Positions 36,310 through 50,763 are shown, counted from the stretch's first letter. The stretch is DNA of 64,000 bases from Helopsaltes ochotensis (GCA_013400155.1 VXBM01000889.1:105612-169611), one strand, 5' to 3'. The notes: generated by a model from the sequence alone, not told the origin. Made by a program: numbers and translations.

Positions 36310-39300
36310 GTGAGATTAAAGGCCTTTTGTGTCCCCAGGGTGCACTCCAGGCCACATTTGCTTTCACAGGCTCTCTTTAATAATTCATTAGTTTTTCTAA
36401 TCATAGAGGTCTTCTAATCAGAGAGATCTCTTCTGAAAGAAGGCCTACCTTGATATATTTTCCTGTTAATTTCCGTAAATTTTACTATTTATGACCTCCT
36501 AAAAGAAAACTGTTACGTGTTAGGAAGATGTTTAATTGGGAATGAATTAACTATTTCTGTGCTAAGAAGTGCCCTAGCCAGGAGGAATGGCAAGAGTCAA
36601 AGCTTTTATGTCGGATTTCATCTGGATTTTGTTACTAAGAGGTGGGATGGCTTTTGCAACAACTGCAGCGTTATGGTCAACATTCCACAGGTTTTAATTT
36701 TTTAGCCTTCCTTAAACAAGGATGGCAAAAAAACCCCCCAAAAAACCCCAACAAACTAATCTTGATGGTATGCTTTCTATTAAATCTATATAAAATAGCT
36801 CACAGAGACCCTGTTCCTTCAAGAGAATTTCACGTGTAGATGATCTTGTAATAAATTATGTCCCATTAGGAAGTTATTTTCTGTATCTCTGGTCATTAGT
36901 AAAACGCAGCTCTAAACAGGTATAACAAATTAGAGCTGTTTGTGCAAGCTTGAATGCTTCAGTGAGAGAATTTTAATTTTGCAAAAGAGAGATAAATATC
37001 CTTAAATATTAAAAACCAAAATACCTTGGTGAGTAGTGAGCAGCTAGTGAACTGAAAACAAAACTTCTGGGAACACTGTCACTTAAAAAAATTAGTCTCT
37101 TTTTGGCCTTTCTTTCATCACTCCAGGAAGTTGATAATTTTTTTGTTTCTCAAGGGCTTGCATTTTGGTTCAAGATGTAATTCCAGAATTTTTCATCACC
37201 TTTACTTTCAAGAGACCTCTTATGATTGGCTGATTTTCTTTACTCAGGATTTTATGTAGTACTATTCATGTTGTTAAAAAAAGAAAATACTGAAAGCTGT
37301 TTCCAAATATCATTCTTCCCAAGATTTAGGGATGTTTAAAATATTCTCTGCTTTCAAGTTCACTTTCAAGTTCATATAACTGCTCAATTATACTAATTTC
37401 ATTTACATTCTAACATTGTTCCTATGTTATGAAAACCTATTATTATATTTCATGATCTCATTTTAAAACTATTACACTTACCTTTGCAGTTCTGTGTTGC
37501 TGCCATGAATACACTGCACCTACAGCCTGTGATTAGTTCTTTTATACTCCTCATCATATTAAGAAGACAATATAGAAATTTATGTCACCTGCTGCCTCTA
37601 GCATACATTTGTTTTTATTTTTATGTTTATACTTGTTTTTTGTTTAATGCATTTATATGCTTTGTGGTGGCAAAATTCCCCTGTTTTTTGGGAATCCCAC
37701 TAAGCTACACGAAGTACTCTGAGTCTTTTGAGTCTGGTTTCAAATTCCATGTTGGCAGTAAGGTTTCATAAGGCATCCAGAGCACACAGGGTGGGTGAGG
37801 ACCTTGATGATCAGAAGGCATGGCACCTATGAGAGCACAGTTCTCCCTGTGCTGTGCTCAGGTGGTTTTCCCAAGAGGAATTTTGGGAATAGTGGGGACA
37901 CCCATGAGTAGCATAGGCCATGCAGGTGCAGTTTGTGTTCACCTGCTCGTGGAGAGTGGTGGAGCTCTGGACATCCCAGGCACATAATTCCACAACAAAG
38001 GGAGGTTTCAGTCAAAGGACATCAAGTGAATTGTATTCTTTATCTTCTTTTTTATTCCTACTGGCTATATATTTTCTTTGGCAAGGGCCTGTCTCATTGC
38101 TTATTAAACAGCCTGTGTTCCCTTCTTTTTTATTGAAATCTTCCTCCCCTCTCAATTGCCCTAAGCACTAAGTTTTTAAAGGATTCAGCCTGGCATCAGC
38201 ATGATATTATTTTTAAACTGTTTTCTCTGTATGGCTTAGGATTTTGCAAGCCAGTGTGCTTGAGGGAGCTCATCTAAGCTGGACACTTCCATTTTTCTCT
38301 CATACAATAACACCTTGGGAATGATTTTGCTTTATCTGACCTGGCTTCTCAAATTCATGATATTTAAGACAGCCACTCAGCTCATTTGGGTAGAAACCAC
38401 ATTGCTGGTGGCCAGCTCCTCTTCTTGTGCCTGGGGAAAAGGCTGCCCTCGATTCACAGATCAGGAGACTCTCCAGATGGCCTGCAAGGGAACTTTTCCT
38501 CCTGTAAAGCAGCATTGCTTTGTCTCATCTGCAGCAACAGGTGTGTGCTGGTGACAGCAGCTACTAAAATGTCTGAAGTACCCTGTTTATTTGATAATGA
38601 AGCGTAAAGATAGCAAGACATGTTATCTTTATCAACCCAGCCATGCAGCAAATGCAATGAAGGAGTTTGTAGCAAGTCAGAGCATTTAACTGCTGAAATG
38701 TCACCAGGATTTTTTTCCTTGGAATTGAAATTGATACAGGTGCTTGAAACGTTAAAGATGCCAATAGCAAGGACATTTTGATGGGGCTTGTATCTGAATT
38801 ATCAGTAAGTCAAATGGTCATTTGCTTAGTGGGGCAAGGCTGATGAGGATGGCAAGTAGAAAACTAAGGCGCTAAGGTTTGAGAATGTTCTTGGTATTGG
38901 ATATTGTTGCCTATTTACATGATCTCTGCATCATGACACAATTTTTTATTCCTTAAACAGTGGTAGGAGGCCCTGGCTGGCAGCAGAGTCCCCTGAGCTC
39001 AGTCCTGCCTGGAAAGGGCCTCACGGAAGAGCTCCCACCCAAGGGTTTGGAATTCAGCAGCTGGAGGGACTCTCCCAGTATTGTCTTCAATTTCCCGGGA
39101 AGTGAGGCACACAGGAAGGAGGTGCCAAATTTCATCTGGGAGTTGATTCCAGGGCAGTCAAATGCCAAAATGGGTATTGTTGTTCTAAGGCTTGGGCCAA
39201 AGTGGGTGACGGCAGATCTCTGCAGCAGAGGCCAGGACTGAGTGGCACCTGCTGGGCCCCAATCTGGTGCACTAATGTGGCAATCATTTAGCCATTATTG

Positions 39301-41862
39301 TATGTTTGCTGCCAAGAGTGAGCTTATTCCCCTCACTGTATTTTTTCTCTTCTCAGATGTTTGCATCACATTATATCCCCTTCACATTGTTTTCCCATTT
39401 ACAGTAAACAAATATAAATCTGACAGATTCATCTCATAAATCTGAGTTGAACGTTTCTGCTCTCAAGCATTAATGCAAGTTCTCTTTCAGACACAATTGT
39501 CCAGGCTATAAGCAGAAAGAGAGATGGTGGAGGTTTCTCCTTTTAGTACACTATCATTATTCTGATCACTTAATTTAGTTTCTCATCATTTGTCTCTCTC
39601 TGTAGCACCAGCTCCTATGTGCACAACTAATTTTTCTCCAGTAGACACCACTGTGGAGATCATAATTTCCTTTATCCTGCACCCAGGGGCACTTCCTTCA
39701 CCCTGCTGTTGTCAGCACTAGGCTCTGCTCTCACAATCTATCCAACAGCCTCAGGTGGGAAAAGCACAGCACTTGGCCCCAGCACTCAAAACATTTTTGA
39801 TTCTGTCCCTTAACTGCCCTGCTCATGATGAATGGATAAATAAATGAGCAGCCAGGCATATTTGTTTTACATCCTTAAATCCCTGCAGACAGGATTCTGG
39901 GCTCAGAGAGGCTCCTCCAGGCAGAGGGAGGTCCTGCACTGCCAGTGAGCCCACTGCCCATCCCACCCTGCTGGAAGATGCTGTCCATCCTCCAGCTGAG
40001 TTAACTTGGGCTGCTCCTCAGCCAGCACCTGAACTGAGGCTGGTTCAGCTTCTGGTAGGATAAACTGAAATGAAAATACACCGTGGTGAGTTTGGAGCTA
40101 GGTGGTTCTTCCATTCACAGCTCTGTCAAAGCTTCCCTCACATGAAGACTGTGTAATTACCACAGGGAACCTTAACTGCATTTATTTCAATTTAACATGA
40201 AGCACAGTCTTATAGTCATCACTCCTTAACCAACCACACAGACACGGATTTTGTCAGATTAAAAGTATGCAGATCTGTAATTATGTGATCCACTGGTACT
40301 CTTGACTGACTTCATAGCTACAACTCAAACTTTAAAACACCAAGGTGGTATGGGGAAAGCATTGCCAAATGTGATTGTCTAACAAGACAGACCATGTTGA
40401 TCTCGTTCATCTGCTGTTTCCTTGCTGTTTGGGGCCACCAGAAGAGTTATCCCAGAACTACTTAGCAAACAGGAAATGCAGACACTCTTTGCCGTGCCCC
40501 TCTGAAACAGAACTTCCCAACCCAGCAGCACTCAGCTCCCTATCCCCCTCCCACCTCCATTATCAATTTATCCTCATTTATAGGCACTCTCAGAAAACCT
40601 GTTATTAATTTACTGAATTATTTAACTGGTTTTTGTATGCCATCACAGAATTCTTCCACTGTGTGATATAGGCCCAGTTCCCAGAAAGCACATTTCCAGG
40701 GCATCCCCCACTATTTGGGTTAAAGCTGCTCAGCCCTTTTAATTCTGTTTCTACAAAGTACAAACATTCCCAAGTCTTACTTAAGGGAGCATTTCCTTGC
40801 TGTGTCTGTGGTCTTTAATTCCTTCTCTCCAGGCACAGCAGCTTTAGGGATGTGCAGCAAATGAAAAGATGCAGATAAAACATATCAAAAGGCAGAGATC
40901 TTTTAAAAATAAATAGAGGGCTCCATAAAGAGGATTGAGGCACTAAATTCAATATATGCACTGCAATATTACCTTTGTGCCCTAAGATCCTTCCAGTCAT
41001 TTCTGCAAGCGTTTAGGGCAGGATGATTTCCAGCTGTTTAAAAACATGCCAGGTATGTGTTCAGCTCTTCTTTTAGGGCAGAAAAAGGAGAATTCCTGGC
41101 ACATCCTGCATGCATTTCATACCACTTGCAGCTGCTGCACAGCAGAGGGAAGGTGGGTACAGAAAGATGAGCCATAATTACATCCTACACTGCTGGACTG
41201 CTGGACAGTGGCAGCTCTAAGCAACCAGCTAGAGGTATTTCAGTCTTAAAAGGCTCTTAGACTGAAACTATTACTCTACTAGGATGAGCAGTCTGAGAAA
41301 TAACACCCTGAAGGAGTGTCTAGAGATGATACTGCACAAGAGGTTGTAAAAGGTTCCCTTTTACGCTGAGACTAAACTTGCATAAAAAGGATGGATTCTC
41401 AGAAAAAGAAGCTTAATAGTAACTCTTGCTTCTGCCACACATCCATTTACAAGGCTTTTAAAGAAAGCTTGTAGTTCATCACTCCCAGGCATGCTATTTA
41501 TGTCAGCAGTGGGCAGATACAGCCAGTCCTCCCTGTGCAGCTTGTTAAAAGCTTTTAAAAATACATGAAGAGCCAGGCAGAATAAAGGTCAAGTAAATAA
41601 CAGGAGTGTATAAAATACGTTGCATTAAACATTTAAGCCAGTGGTTTTCCTAGTTTCTTTATTTCATGCTGTTCCTTCATAATGCTTTAGGAACAGATTT
41701 GCCCGGTGTTCTTCTAGGCAACACATTGCAGATGGGCCAAGAGTGCCTAAGCAGAAACCCTGGTGCTCTGTCAGCTCACATTCCTCTCTTACCCAGCATT
41801 TGTCATCTCCTGGTAACATAACACTGCCACACACAAAGGCTGACACTTTACCTAATAGGTGA

Positions 41863-41863
<1 letters not shown>
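36310..41863. other. unique DNA, no gene recognised
   Basis: Unique sequence. It contains an A/C tract at 36726-36753, a perfect tandem pair of CTTTCAAGTTCA at 37351-37374, and a 9-bp inverted repeat TTTCAGTCT/AGACTGAAA at 41238-41246 and 41259-41267. A 93-codon plus frame at 38960-39241 follows an acceptor-like TTCCTTAAACAG but has no donor and no recognisable domain. Confidence 0.55.
36726..36753. repeat. A/C-rich low-complexity tract
   Basis: Alternating A and C runs (AAAAAAACCCCCC and similar). Confidence 0.85.

Positions 41864-41931
<68 letters not shown>
41864..41931. repeat. A homopolymer, 68 bases
   Basis: An uninterrupted run of 68 A after CCTAATAGGTGAC and before GGAAAACAAG. If it were a retrotransposed mRNA tail on the plus strand, a polyadenylation signal would be expected 10-30 bases upstream, and none is seen there. 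No target-site duplication is visible either. Confidence 0.95.
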
Positions 41932-41933
<2 letters not shown>

Positions 41934-44900
41934 AAAACAAGTTCTTTGCAACCAGAAAGGGAATTTCCAGAGGACAAGGCTAAAAGGCAGTTTGATTTCT
42001 CTTCATTTCTGGCTTTAATGTATTGTTTACACTTTACAATTCCCATTAAAACACTGAATGGCAAATAAGGAAATCTCAAACAAATAGGCCCTTTGAATTC
42101 AGTTGTGGGGTTTATTATTATTTCCTCTTGTCACTATGTAGCATCACTGAGTCATGATGACGGTCTTGCCAGTAATTCCACAAAAATCCTAATATTTTCA
42201 AGGTAAAAAACCCCCAGGTTTCCATTCAAATTCTATGGGGAAAGAAGCCAATTGTAATCTGAAAATTTTGACTCATGATCTGGGTATCACAAATTTTGGC
42301 TATTTCTTGTGTATATCCAATTCAGGCTCACAGTACGCAGCATGGTCAGAAATCTAACACTGCACCAGGAAAACAGGTTTAAAACAGGAAGAAGTTATCA
42401 ACTTGTGGCTCCATGGTTTAACCTTATTCATGGCAGTGTGCATTTGGGGATCAGGCATTATGTTTAAATGGATGCTTCAATATGTCAGTTGGAAGAGAAG
42501 GAAAATTGTGTAAAAACTACATTAACAAATTTCTGAAAAGTCTGTCATAAAAATATACCTTGTTTTTAGCCTGTCATCATCATTTTCAGTTAGGTTATTT
42601 TGCTTTCCCAGATCTATATTTCCATATAGGAACTCTGACATCTAAGTTTAATTACTTCAGCCGAAGGCTTATGCCACTAGATAATCAGGTACAGCTGTAT
42701 TCAATCTAACTTCCTTGTTGGGTTTTGAAGTTATAAACATTATTGTCACAAAAAGGGAAAATGTCCAAAATCTACCATACAGGCCTCAAATGTTCAATAC
42801 CCATGAGCTTCCCAAAATTATTTTTCTTACAAATAGCAAAACCAGAAAATATAATTTGAGTCCTGGCTGAGCTCTCCAAAAATGACTAAAATTACCCAGT
42901 TTTGGGCCAAGCTCTTGAAATGTAGTTAGTTATACTTCTGGCATACCTTAAAAATGTATTTGAATAATATTATGTGTATTTATACCAGGATTATAGAACT
43001 TCAGCAGATAATAATTGCAGTACTGAAGAACAAAGTGGTCAGGTTCAACCCTTCCATAAGTGGGTATGGAAGGAGGGCCCCAAACCCTATTTCATGATTT
43101 GTTTGGTCAGTCAAGTGACTGAGTCTCACTGAAAATTAGGTGGGACCCAGATTCCTTACAGTGTCCAAATATGCAGCAGCTGCTTCTGGGAACGATGAAG
43201 GGGGAAATTATTGTTAATATTTTTGAAGAAGTTAGAAACAAAACAAAACAAACCAACAAACAAAAATACTCCAAGCTCTCTTCAGCAGAGAAACTGCAAG
43301 TAAAACCAAGAAAAGCAAATTGCTTGAAATAGTTATGGGTTATATCTCATGATTCTGTCATGGGTAACACGCTGGGTTCGTCCTCACTGTGTGATGGCTG
43401 CTTCCAGATGTGCTGACATCAGTTGCTCAACAGAATTTCATAAAGGGGCCAAATTTTTCTCCTTGTGAAGACAAACTGCCTTTAATTTTATTTTCCCAGT
43501 CTGAAGGCCACAGGGATCACAGTTAGGGACACATGAACTTTCCTAGCTCAAACAAATCTCCCTGAGTTTCTGTCAAGGCTGTAATTAGAACGGAAACTTC
43601 TGCTAGACATTCAACCTTGGTTCTCCTTTTCTACACCTTTTATTCCTGTTCTGTTTCTTCACGGTGGCAAAGCCTGTGGGTGTGCAAGAGAAGAGCAAGA
43701 TGCAGCCTCATGACACACACACAGAGCTTGACAGGGAATTGTTCAGGTTACCACTAAATTGCCCCTCTTGGTGGAAGCTGCTTCAAGATCAAGTCAGCAG
43801 AAAGGAACCAGTTGCTTCTGTAAAGAGCTTGGTATCCTCATATCTGGTACTGGCTTCTGGCAAAACACTGGAATCTGTCCAGAAACTGCTTGGCTAAAGG
43901 TTCAGGTTCCTTTACTGGAAGGCTGGTAACCTCTGGCAGTGAGACTGGAGATAAAGCAGGATTACATCTTAAACCTCAACGCTAAGATTTACCAGGGCTC
44001 ATCAGTCATTTTCCTTTCTTTGCCTCTTTTTTTTTCCTGCGCTGAATTGGAGGTTGGGAAAAAGGGGATTGCAAGTTTTATGCCAATAAATCCCATTCTT
44101 GTCTAACACAGCTGGATTAAATGCTCTTTGAGCTTTATGATCTGGAATTACTGTCTCCTAGCTATAGAATATATGTCTTGATAATTATTCTACAAATTTC
44201 ATAAGCCTCTATCTAGCTGGGCCTCCAACCAGAATGGCAATTATAACCTCATCTGAAAAAAGGGATTATGACTACATCCTCCCCTGTCATCACAGAGAAG
44301 TTGCTCCCTGAGGACTCACAAGACAGGGCTCACAGATGCTTAATTTCATGAAAGCACTAAGTCACAGTGACACAAGTGCCAAAAGGAAGAATTACACCCA
44401 GTTTTTTAGCTGCCCGCAGAACATATTTGAAAAGAGTTGCCTCCCAATTACCAAAAGGAGATCCACAGAACAATGCCAGGTTGCAAAGTCTTCCTTCACT
44501 GTCACAGGGCTCTCACTGCCCTACCTACACCTTCAGACAATGACCAGCTCATGTCCCAGCTCCTGGAGGCTCATCAACTGCTTCCTAGGTGATGCATGCC
44601 TGAATTATTTTTCAAAAAGTAGAAATAAAGCCCTTTCTGTAACTGTTTTCTTCTAAGATGGTTACCCATAAATTTCTGGAGAACCATGAAAACACTCTGC
44701 AGGGACAAAATAATTGCTGATGATTCAGTCTGAAAAACGACAGTAAGTTAATTTCCTAGAAAAGAATATTTCTCTAATTGAGATGCAGTAAGAGAAAACT
44801 AAGGTCAGAATTCTACACTTTCGGAATTGAATCAGACAACTTTCTACAAAGGCCAATATAAACTGAAACCTATGTATTAAAATTTTTAGAAATAAAAGAA

Positions 44901-46607
44901 TTCAAAGACAAGTATCCCTTTTCCATAGCAGGTAAAACAAAAGACACTGGTGTATGGGGGTGGAAAAGGACTTCTTTAGTAAGAACCTTGGGACCTTTAT
45001 GAATAAACATAAAGCCTTTTAAAAGGAGCTCTGTGCAAAATCCATCCAAAGGTTAAGACCCATTTAACAATTAAGTAGCAATTCTTCTTTTCATCTGAAT
45101 AGACTGTCAAATTCAGAAGCAAGCAATAATTTGGCCTGCAGCCTGCTTCTCTTTTGCTCTTTTTTCTCTTTCTGTTCCTCTCTTTTTCTCTTTTCCTTTA
45201 ATTCATTTCTCCATCTTTCATCAAACCCCTCTAATTTCTCTTTTCCCTTCACCCTGCCCCTTTATCCAAAGCCCACTGCCCCATAGTAGGACAGGAACAA
45301 ACATATCAAGTGTTTAATTTACTAATAAAACCCTCTGACTGTTTGCAAACCCTCTGAATTTTGTCTTTCCTTTTTACCAGCAGGCATTTTCGAATCTTAA
45401 GTGCTTAACCTTAAGCCAGTACCTGTGACAAGGCCAGAGTGACCTGCAAATATCTGCGTGCAGCTCTTACATTTCTGAGAAACCACTAGAAAACTGTCAA
45501 GACATGGCAAGCCACCAGCTTGTGGCATTCCCCAAACGAGACAATCAACAAAGGAAAGACTGGAAAGGCCTGACAGCATAAAGATGTACTGGAAATGCAG
45601 GAGAGAGAAGATGAGAGCTCTGATCCAGAGCTGAGAGGAGAGCCAAGAGCTTTGCAGAGACGTGGCCCAACAAGGTCCTCTGGGCTGCGAGGGTCTGAGC
45701 GCTTGAGAAGCCATTCTGGCTCTGCAGAAAACCTGAGGATTGCTCTTGGCTCCTTGAATCCATCCCAGAGAAAGTTTCAGGAGACAGAGGAGATTAAAAG
45801 ACCAACATGGCAAAGACCAGTGCCCAGGTTTTGTGTTTTGTGCACCTCAGAGAAAGCAGCAGTAGCATTGCAGGAGAAATGCGACGTGTCCCAGGTCATC
45901 TACTTCTCTCTACTTTTTTTGTCTCTGAGCTGTCACATTCCAAGGGTTATGTAAAATCTCTGCCATTTCTTTCCTCCATGGAAATATTTAATTTAGACTC
46001 CACTGTCCATGGAACATTAGGATTGCAGCCAAAACAGATCTTATGGGATTACAGCCTCTTCAAAGAGAACTGGTAAGTCCCCAGGGAGAGGTACTGACCA
46101 GAATTGTAACTATGTGCGTCCCCTATTCAGATTAAACCATAATACCTAAAAATAAAACAAAGACCACACTGATATTGACACCTTTAACCTACTCATGTCT
46201 TAAAATCAACAATCTTCTGGCAAGGACAAATTCCAAACACCGGTGGCACTGGAAGTAGACACTGATGCTCTTTACTCTTTTGCTGCTACCACATGCATTT
46301 GAATTTTGAATACTACTTTTTCTTGCCCAGAGCACAAAATGCTGCAGAATAATGGATAAATATTGAAGAATGGTTAGATAGAGCTAGAAGGCAGCAGATA
46401 ATGAAACGGTGAAGTGTGATGACTGGGGAAGTAAAAAAGTATTAGAATAAGGAATTGCTAACTTCAGTAATATGGAAGAAGTGAGAGATTTAGGTTAATT
46501 AAGGCCTAATAAACTCCAGCATTGATAGTATCTATTAGATTTCCAAAACTTTGATCATAATCAAATATCTGGAACCAAAGACATGGGCTCCTTATGTGAA
46601 TCCTAGC
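41932..46607. other. unique DNA, no gene recognised
   Basis: Unique AT-rich sequence with an A/C simple tract at 43237-43267 and a pyrimidine-rich stretch at about 45145-45260. 45400-46072 is GC-richer and ends with a strong donor-like CTG|GTAAGT at 46073, but its frames resemble no known protein. Confidence 0.55.
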
Positions 46608-46662
46608 AAAAAAACCCCCCAAAAACCACAAAAAAACAAAAACCACAAAAAAAACCCCAACC
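46608..46662. repeat. A/C-rich low-complexity tract
   Basis: About 55 bases made only of A and C runs (AAAAACCACAAAAAAAC-type units). Confidence 0.9.
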
Positions 46663-49600
46663 TTTTTTTGATGTCATCTCTTATATGAATATGTTTGAAC
46701 ACTACTACTTATTATTGCCATTTAAAATTTATTACAGTTATTGACTTTAAATGCCTATATACACTCCCAACTTTGTTGACTAAAGTGAAATATTGCATCA
46801 ATGTCTTTCGTTGCTAGGCATAACCTCCATTAATTATAGTGAAGGCTTTCAGTATGAAGTTATATTTGCTGCTTAATAAAAGTGAAGCTGGCCAGTGATA
46901 ATTTATGTACTTTGTAAGCAAGGAATGCCATAGAAAGAGGTGCTTTGATGTGGCTCAAATGAGAAAAAAGGGACAGACTTCAAGTCAATTATACCAGCAG
47001 CTTCATTAAAGCACTAGAGAAAATGTGGACATCATTAATTAAGTTTCTTTATACTTCCCTCCTTCCTTCCCTCTGTTCTTCCCCCTCCTGCCACCTTTGT
47101 CCCACAAACACCCCTCTATCACGCCAACATTCTGTGTAGAATTAAAAAATAACTCTTCATCCCTGGTCAAAAAGGGAAAAGTAATTTTCCTGCTCATCTT
47201 TGCTATCACAGTTTTGCTGTTATCACTTTGCAGTAAGGTGCTGGCCTTCCATCAGCTCGGCCAGCAGAGATTTCCAATCTTCCCAGTAAAAAGCAAAAAA
47301 TGGGAGCAGCAAGTAGAAGCAACTACAGTTTGTGCAAGAGATTGGCATCCCACTCCTCTTTCGGTCTTCCATGTTCAGATCGGAGATTTTTATTTGAGCC
47401 TGTCTCTGTTCCTAGGTCTTGAGGAACTTTCCATCCATGTGCTGCCTTCCAGCCTTGTCTCTTTTATGAGGGGCAGGGTGCAACAACTCTCTGGATGTTC
47501 ACAGGGCTGGACCTGCTCACCACTGTTTTGGGTCAAGTTCTGACACTGCCTGAAGGGCTGCACACAGAGGGGACCCAGAAGGTGAATCTCTGACAGTAAA
47601 GATGGGACCTTCATTCAGGAGCACCCTCCTCCCACGTAACATTTCTGGGAAAAGCTTGGAGATCACACATCTCGTAATAATGCTGAAATAGCAGCATAAT
47701 TTTCTGAGGTTGAGGGAATCATCTCCCTGTGCTGGCCAAAAGTAATGCCAAGCTCAGGGAGACGCCTTACTTCAGGTTTGGTTTTAGTGTTTTTAAGCCC
47801 ACACTGCTCACCACTTTACCACAAACACTGTCCCTCACCGATAACACCGCCCTGTGCCTCGTCTAGACAACACCTGGTGTTTCAATGGAATAACCAAAAG
47901 GCTCAGAATCACAATTCTAATTAAAAAAAAGTTCCTGAATGCCTCTTCTTTTGGATCATGCACGAGGGTGCTTAAGCCATTTGCATTTTCCCTCACATTA
48001 ATCTAACCAACACGAGCCTGGAACCCCAGCACAGGCAAAAGGGAGCACCTAATCCTCAGGAGAAGCAAAGTCACTTTTATTCAGGAACAATTTCCAAGGA
48101 AGGGCCCAGAGTTAGGTGTCCAGAGCTGCCCGAGGGCTGGTTTCCAAAGAACCAGGGAAGTTTTCTCGGCAGTCCTTGCACGAACACCACACCCTCCACC
48201 AGACATTGAACTCTGGCTGCCTGCGCTCGTCATTAACAGCAAAAAAAGACCCCAGGTGGCACCAATCCAAACTCCAGGACTGAAATATGGAGGTTAAAAA
48301 ATGATCCAGCTTCTGCCTGCCATTGAAGTGCCTGTGTGTTCATTTCAGCAGTACTTGGCAGTTCTGGTACAAACACAGCACCTTTCACTTCCTTTGTGCC
48401 ACAGGGATTATGGAATTTCTGGAGGTTGAGGCTGCACTGTTTAGGTATTAAGCTGATATTTTGAAGAGTTTCAACAATTAGCCCTGCCTGGCAGGGTGTC
48501 ACCAACTTCATTAAGGGCAAAGATGAGCTCAAAGTACATTTAAATAAAGCTCACAATACTTATACTTCATTTCTGACAACCTCACTCTGCAATCAGAATA
48601 TTTTAAGGTTGATGCAGCACACTCTTTTATTTTAGGGGCTCCTTTCCACAGAGTCAACCAAAATGAGAGACTGAGAAGGCTCCACCTGAGCCTTTGTTAA
48701 TCCATGAAAGGACAAATTCTGTACAGACTTCACATTAAATATTAAAATATTGAGACACATGCTAGCATGCGAGAGTAGAAAAATATACATGCTTTTTTCT
48801 TACAGCAATATTCATACCAATTAAGTCACTGATCAAAAGTGACTTACATACTACTTCTGTAAAAAAAAGTTGCATGTAATTGGATGTACTGTTTATTTAG
48901 GCTAGATAAACTTTGAGATTATTTAGGCTCTAGTCTTTGATAATACGTCACAATAGATTTTATGTCCTGATCTTGTATAGAAACCTCAGGTTTTTCAAGC
49001 AGAAAAAGCAATAAAAAAATCTTTATGGGACTTGAACCATTTTTAATGTTTTCTATGCATGGAAATTGAGGAAGTGTCACCCTGATTTTTCAGCCTTTCT
49101 GATGTTTTTCATAGTTTTTAGCTCTTTCTCACACAAGTATTATAAATAGAAGTAATGTTTATATTAATACAAGGTTGTTTTCATTCCTCTCTTGGAGGAA
49201 GGAACGATTGATGGACGTTTGGTTTGACCAATGTGATTGGAGAGGTGTCAACCTTCTCCTCCAATCCATGGTCTGTGTGGAAATACTATAAAATACAGTC
49301 AGATAAATAAAGTGGAGCTTTTATGCCTTGGAATTGGACAGAGTCTGTGTGTGTTCCTTTCGTATCCTAGTGCAACAAGGAAGCTGTTTTGTTTGTCCAG
49401 AAAAGGATTAAAATTTCATTGCAATTTCACTCGCTTAGTAAGCCTGGGGTGAAACTGGACACAGCTGTTTCACTTATATTTTTGGGCCAATTCCTGTGGT
49501 CATTTGAGTCCTCAGAACAGGAGAGAATCACAAAGATAAACTAGAATTAGTGCAATATGCTTTCATGGATTTTTTCAGTCAGTTAAATTGGTTTATTTTT

Positions 49601-50736
49601 TGTTCCATGTAGAATGAGTGGGTATGTTAAAAAAACCAACCATATTTTCCAAAGCAAATTACTATCTCAGGGTAATACCAGACATTCATATTATTTGCAT
49701 GAAATGTTCAATATTGATGGTAGGTGATTGTTTGTCTTTGCATAGTGTCCTTAACACAAACAAATCTGCTAAGAAATCTTCTAAGAAATGGTTTTCAGCA
49801 GAAAGTGTCCAATCATCAAAGCCAAAGCTTTTTAGAAAGGAGCAGACATGAACGAAACCATGTGGAAAATGTATCTTCCTACCAAAATTTTAATAATACC
49901 TTGTTTTAACATTTTTCTAATTAATCTTTTCTTATTTTGTTTCCAAGTTACAGCATCTCTGACTTATATATGGATTAAAGTTGGGCAAAATGTCTGAATG
50001 GTTGTTAAATTACTTAGATTTGAAAATAAACCTTTGGAGGCTGGTAACGAAATCAGAGCGTAGGCAGACAACTTTTGGGATTGGTGAGAAACAAGGATTA
50101 GAGGTGGGAATCAGGCAGAAATCTGCCCTCATGTTACCTGTGTTCAACCAGTCATTGTGACTGCAGAATCCCCAACAGGGGAGGCAGTTCATTTTTATGT
50201 ATTAAAGACAGCTTCTTTTTTTTTTTTTTTTGTGAAAATGTGCTACCTGATACAAAGGATATCAACTTTTTGCTCAGGAGGCTGCATTTTTTACAGGCTT
50301 TTATCAATTTAAGGAATGTCTGTTTTCTTTTAGGTCTTTCTATGTGTTCATTTGTCATTGTTTGCCTGTGAAACACCCCATGAAGTCCATTTTTTGTGTT
50401 AAAGGCTGTGTACTCTTTTCATCCCTGCTAGCTTAAGAAAGAAGAAAAAAGGCAGGAAGAAAGAAGGGGTGTGGGGGAAAGGCAACACCTTCCCACATAT
50501 TCCACCAGGAACCTCATCTGGAAACTCCCAGAAGATCCACATTTGTCCTCATCAGGAACAGGATAGAAATAGCAATAACGGTGTCTTTGACGTGCTGAAA
50601 CTTTTGTGCCACTGACATAAAGGCTCTGCAGTGCAACTTCCCATTTTTGCATTGTATTTTCCTCCCCCAGAATCCCGTGCCTCTGGAATCTGGGTTGGAG
50701 GGCGGCACCCTCCGAGTGGGGAGCATGCTGAATAAC

Positions 50737-50763
50737 AGGAGGAGGAGAAAGAGGAGGAGGAGG
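50737..50763. repeat. (GGA)n interrupted trinucleotide repeat
   Basis: About eight GGA/GAG units interrupted once by AAA. Confidence 0.85.

Noticed and set aside
38960..39241. 93-codon frame after an acceptor-like TTCCTTAAACAG
   Set aside because: It ends in a stop without a donor, has no recognisable domain, and the pyrimidine tract is weak.
42985..43200. Possible old LTR or DNA-transposon piece
   Set aside because: A few segments felt repeat-like but no terminal structure or known landmark could be identified.
45382..46072. Possible long exon between CTTTTTACCAG and CTG|GTAAGT
   Set aside because: About 690 bases is long for an internal exon, no frame is open throughout, and no protein is recognisable; at most a non-coding exon.
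46812..46827. Second X-box-like GTTGCTAGGCATAAC
   Set aside because: Half-site spacing and the second half do not match the RFX consensus well.
47097..47543. 148-codon plus frame with a hydrophobic segment
   Set aside because: It lacks an ATG at its start, a Kozak context, splice signals at both ends and any family resemblance; likely chance.
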